NCBI GenBank assembly: GCA_002347485.1
Contig: DDXM01000014.1
Coordinates: 16,352 to 22,444, forward strand
Source: Anaerolineaceae bacterium UBA2260
GTDB taxonomy: Bacteria > Chloroflexota > Anaerolineae > Anaerolineales > Anaerolineaceae
Direction of reading: 5' to 3'
Length of the DNA stretch: 6,093 bases
Below the pieces are notes generated by a model, which saw only the letters and a list, made by a program, of their open reading frames with translations, searched no databases and was not told the DNA's origin. This document shows, piece by piece, positions 5,940 to 6,093 of this stretch. Numbering within the stretch: the stretch's first letter is position 1; each line of letters starts with the position of its first letter. A program made the position numbers and the translations under genes.

Positions 5940-6052
5940 GAAGACTCCCGTGTAAAGAGCGATTAAGTAGATCGGCAAAAAATATACATCAATGCCAAAC
6001 TCCAGCCACAGAACAACCGCATTATTTTCGAGAAAAATCACAATAATTGGTA

Positions 6053-6081
6053 GAAAAAACTCCCCGCGGGACTGCGGGGAG
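6053..6081 (-). terminator. Intrinsic terminator of a minus-strand gene beyond the right edge
   Basis: CTCCCCGC (6060-6067) and GCGGGGAG (6074-6081) form an 8-bp GC-rich stem with a 6-nt loop. Read on the minus strand the stem runs into GTTTTTTC, a classical U tract. The gene it serves must lie to the right of the window, transcribed leftwards, convergent with the GNAT gene. In the plus direction no T run follows. Confidence 0.75.
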
Positions 6082-6093
6082 AAATGTTATAAT

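Overview
The window looks like a chromosomal segment of a Chloroflexota bacterium, probably an Anaerolineae-type lineage. This rests on the style of the DnaN protein (for example its HDIKGIDAQDFPPMP stretch), the moderately GC-rich codon use, and short intergenic palindromes of the CCCCTCTC...GAGAGGGG kind that I associate with such genomes. The lineage call is an inference from recognition; no search was run. The presence of dnaN and one exact ParB-binding parS palindrome suggests a place in the origin-proximal part of the chromosome, although no dnaA gene and no DnaA-box cluster is visible.

Layout, left to right. (1) 1-444, plus strand: the C-terminal part of an ABC-2 type transporter permease, cut by the window edge. 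(2) 445-563: a short intergenic region with a perfect 16-bp parS site starting 4 nt after the permease stop codon, plus a candidate promoter for the next gene. (3) 564-1526, plus strand: a YhfC-family intramembrane metalloprotease with an unusual 60-residue, very acidic C-terminal tail. (4) A hairpin with a T-rich flank (1551-1584) separates it from the convergent gene. (5) 1574-3898, minus strand: a 774-aa PEP/pyruvate-binding (PPDK N-terminal, ATP-grasp type) protein that lacks the phosphohistidine and PEP-barrel domains of true PEP synthases. (6) An 80-nt gap with a 10-bp hairpin, then dnaN (3979-5106, minus strand), the DNA polymerase III sliding clamp. (7) A divergent promoter region (5107-5264), then a GNAT-family acetyltransferase (5265-5843, plus strand). 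(8) 5844-6093: no gene; it holds a second CCCCTCTC/GAGAGGGG palindrome and, at the far right, an intrinsic terminator oriented for a minus-strand gene lying beyond the window.

The genes do not form one pathway. dnaN and the ATP-grasp protein are co-directional and could be co-transcribed, but the hairpin between them and a possible leaderless promoter in front of the second gene argue for some independent expression. I did not find an obvious new defence or mobile system. The items most worth a second look are the parS site, the polyacidic tail on the YhfC protease, and the truncated-architecture PEP-synthase-like protein beside dnaN.
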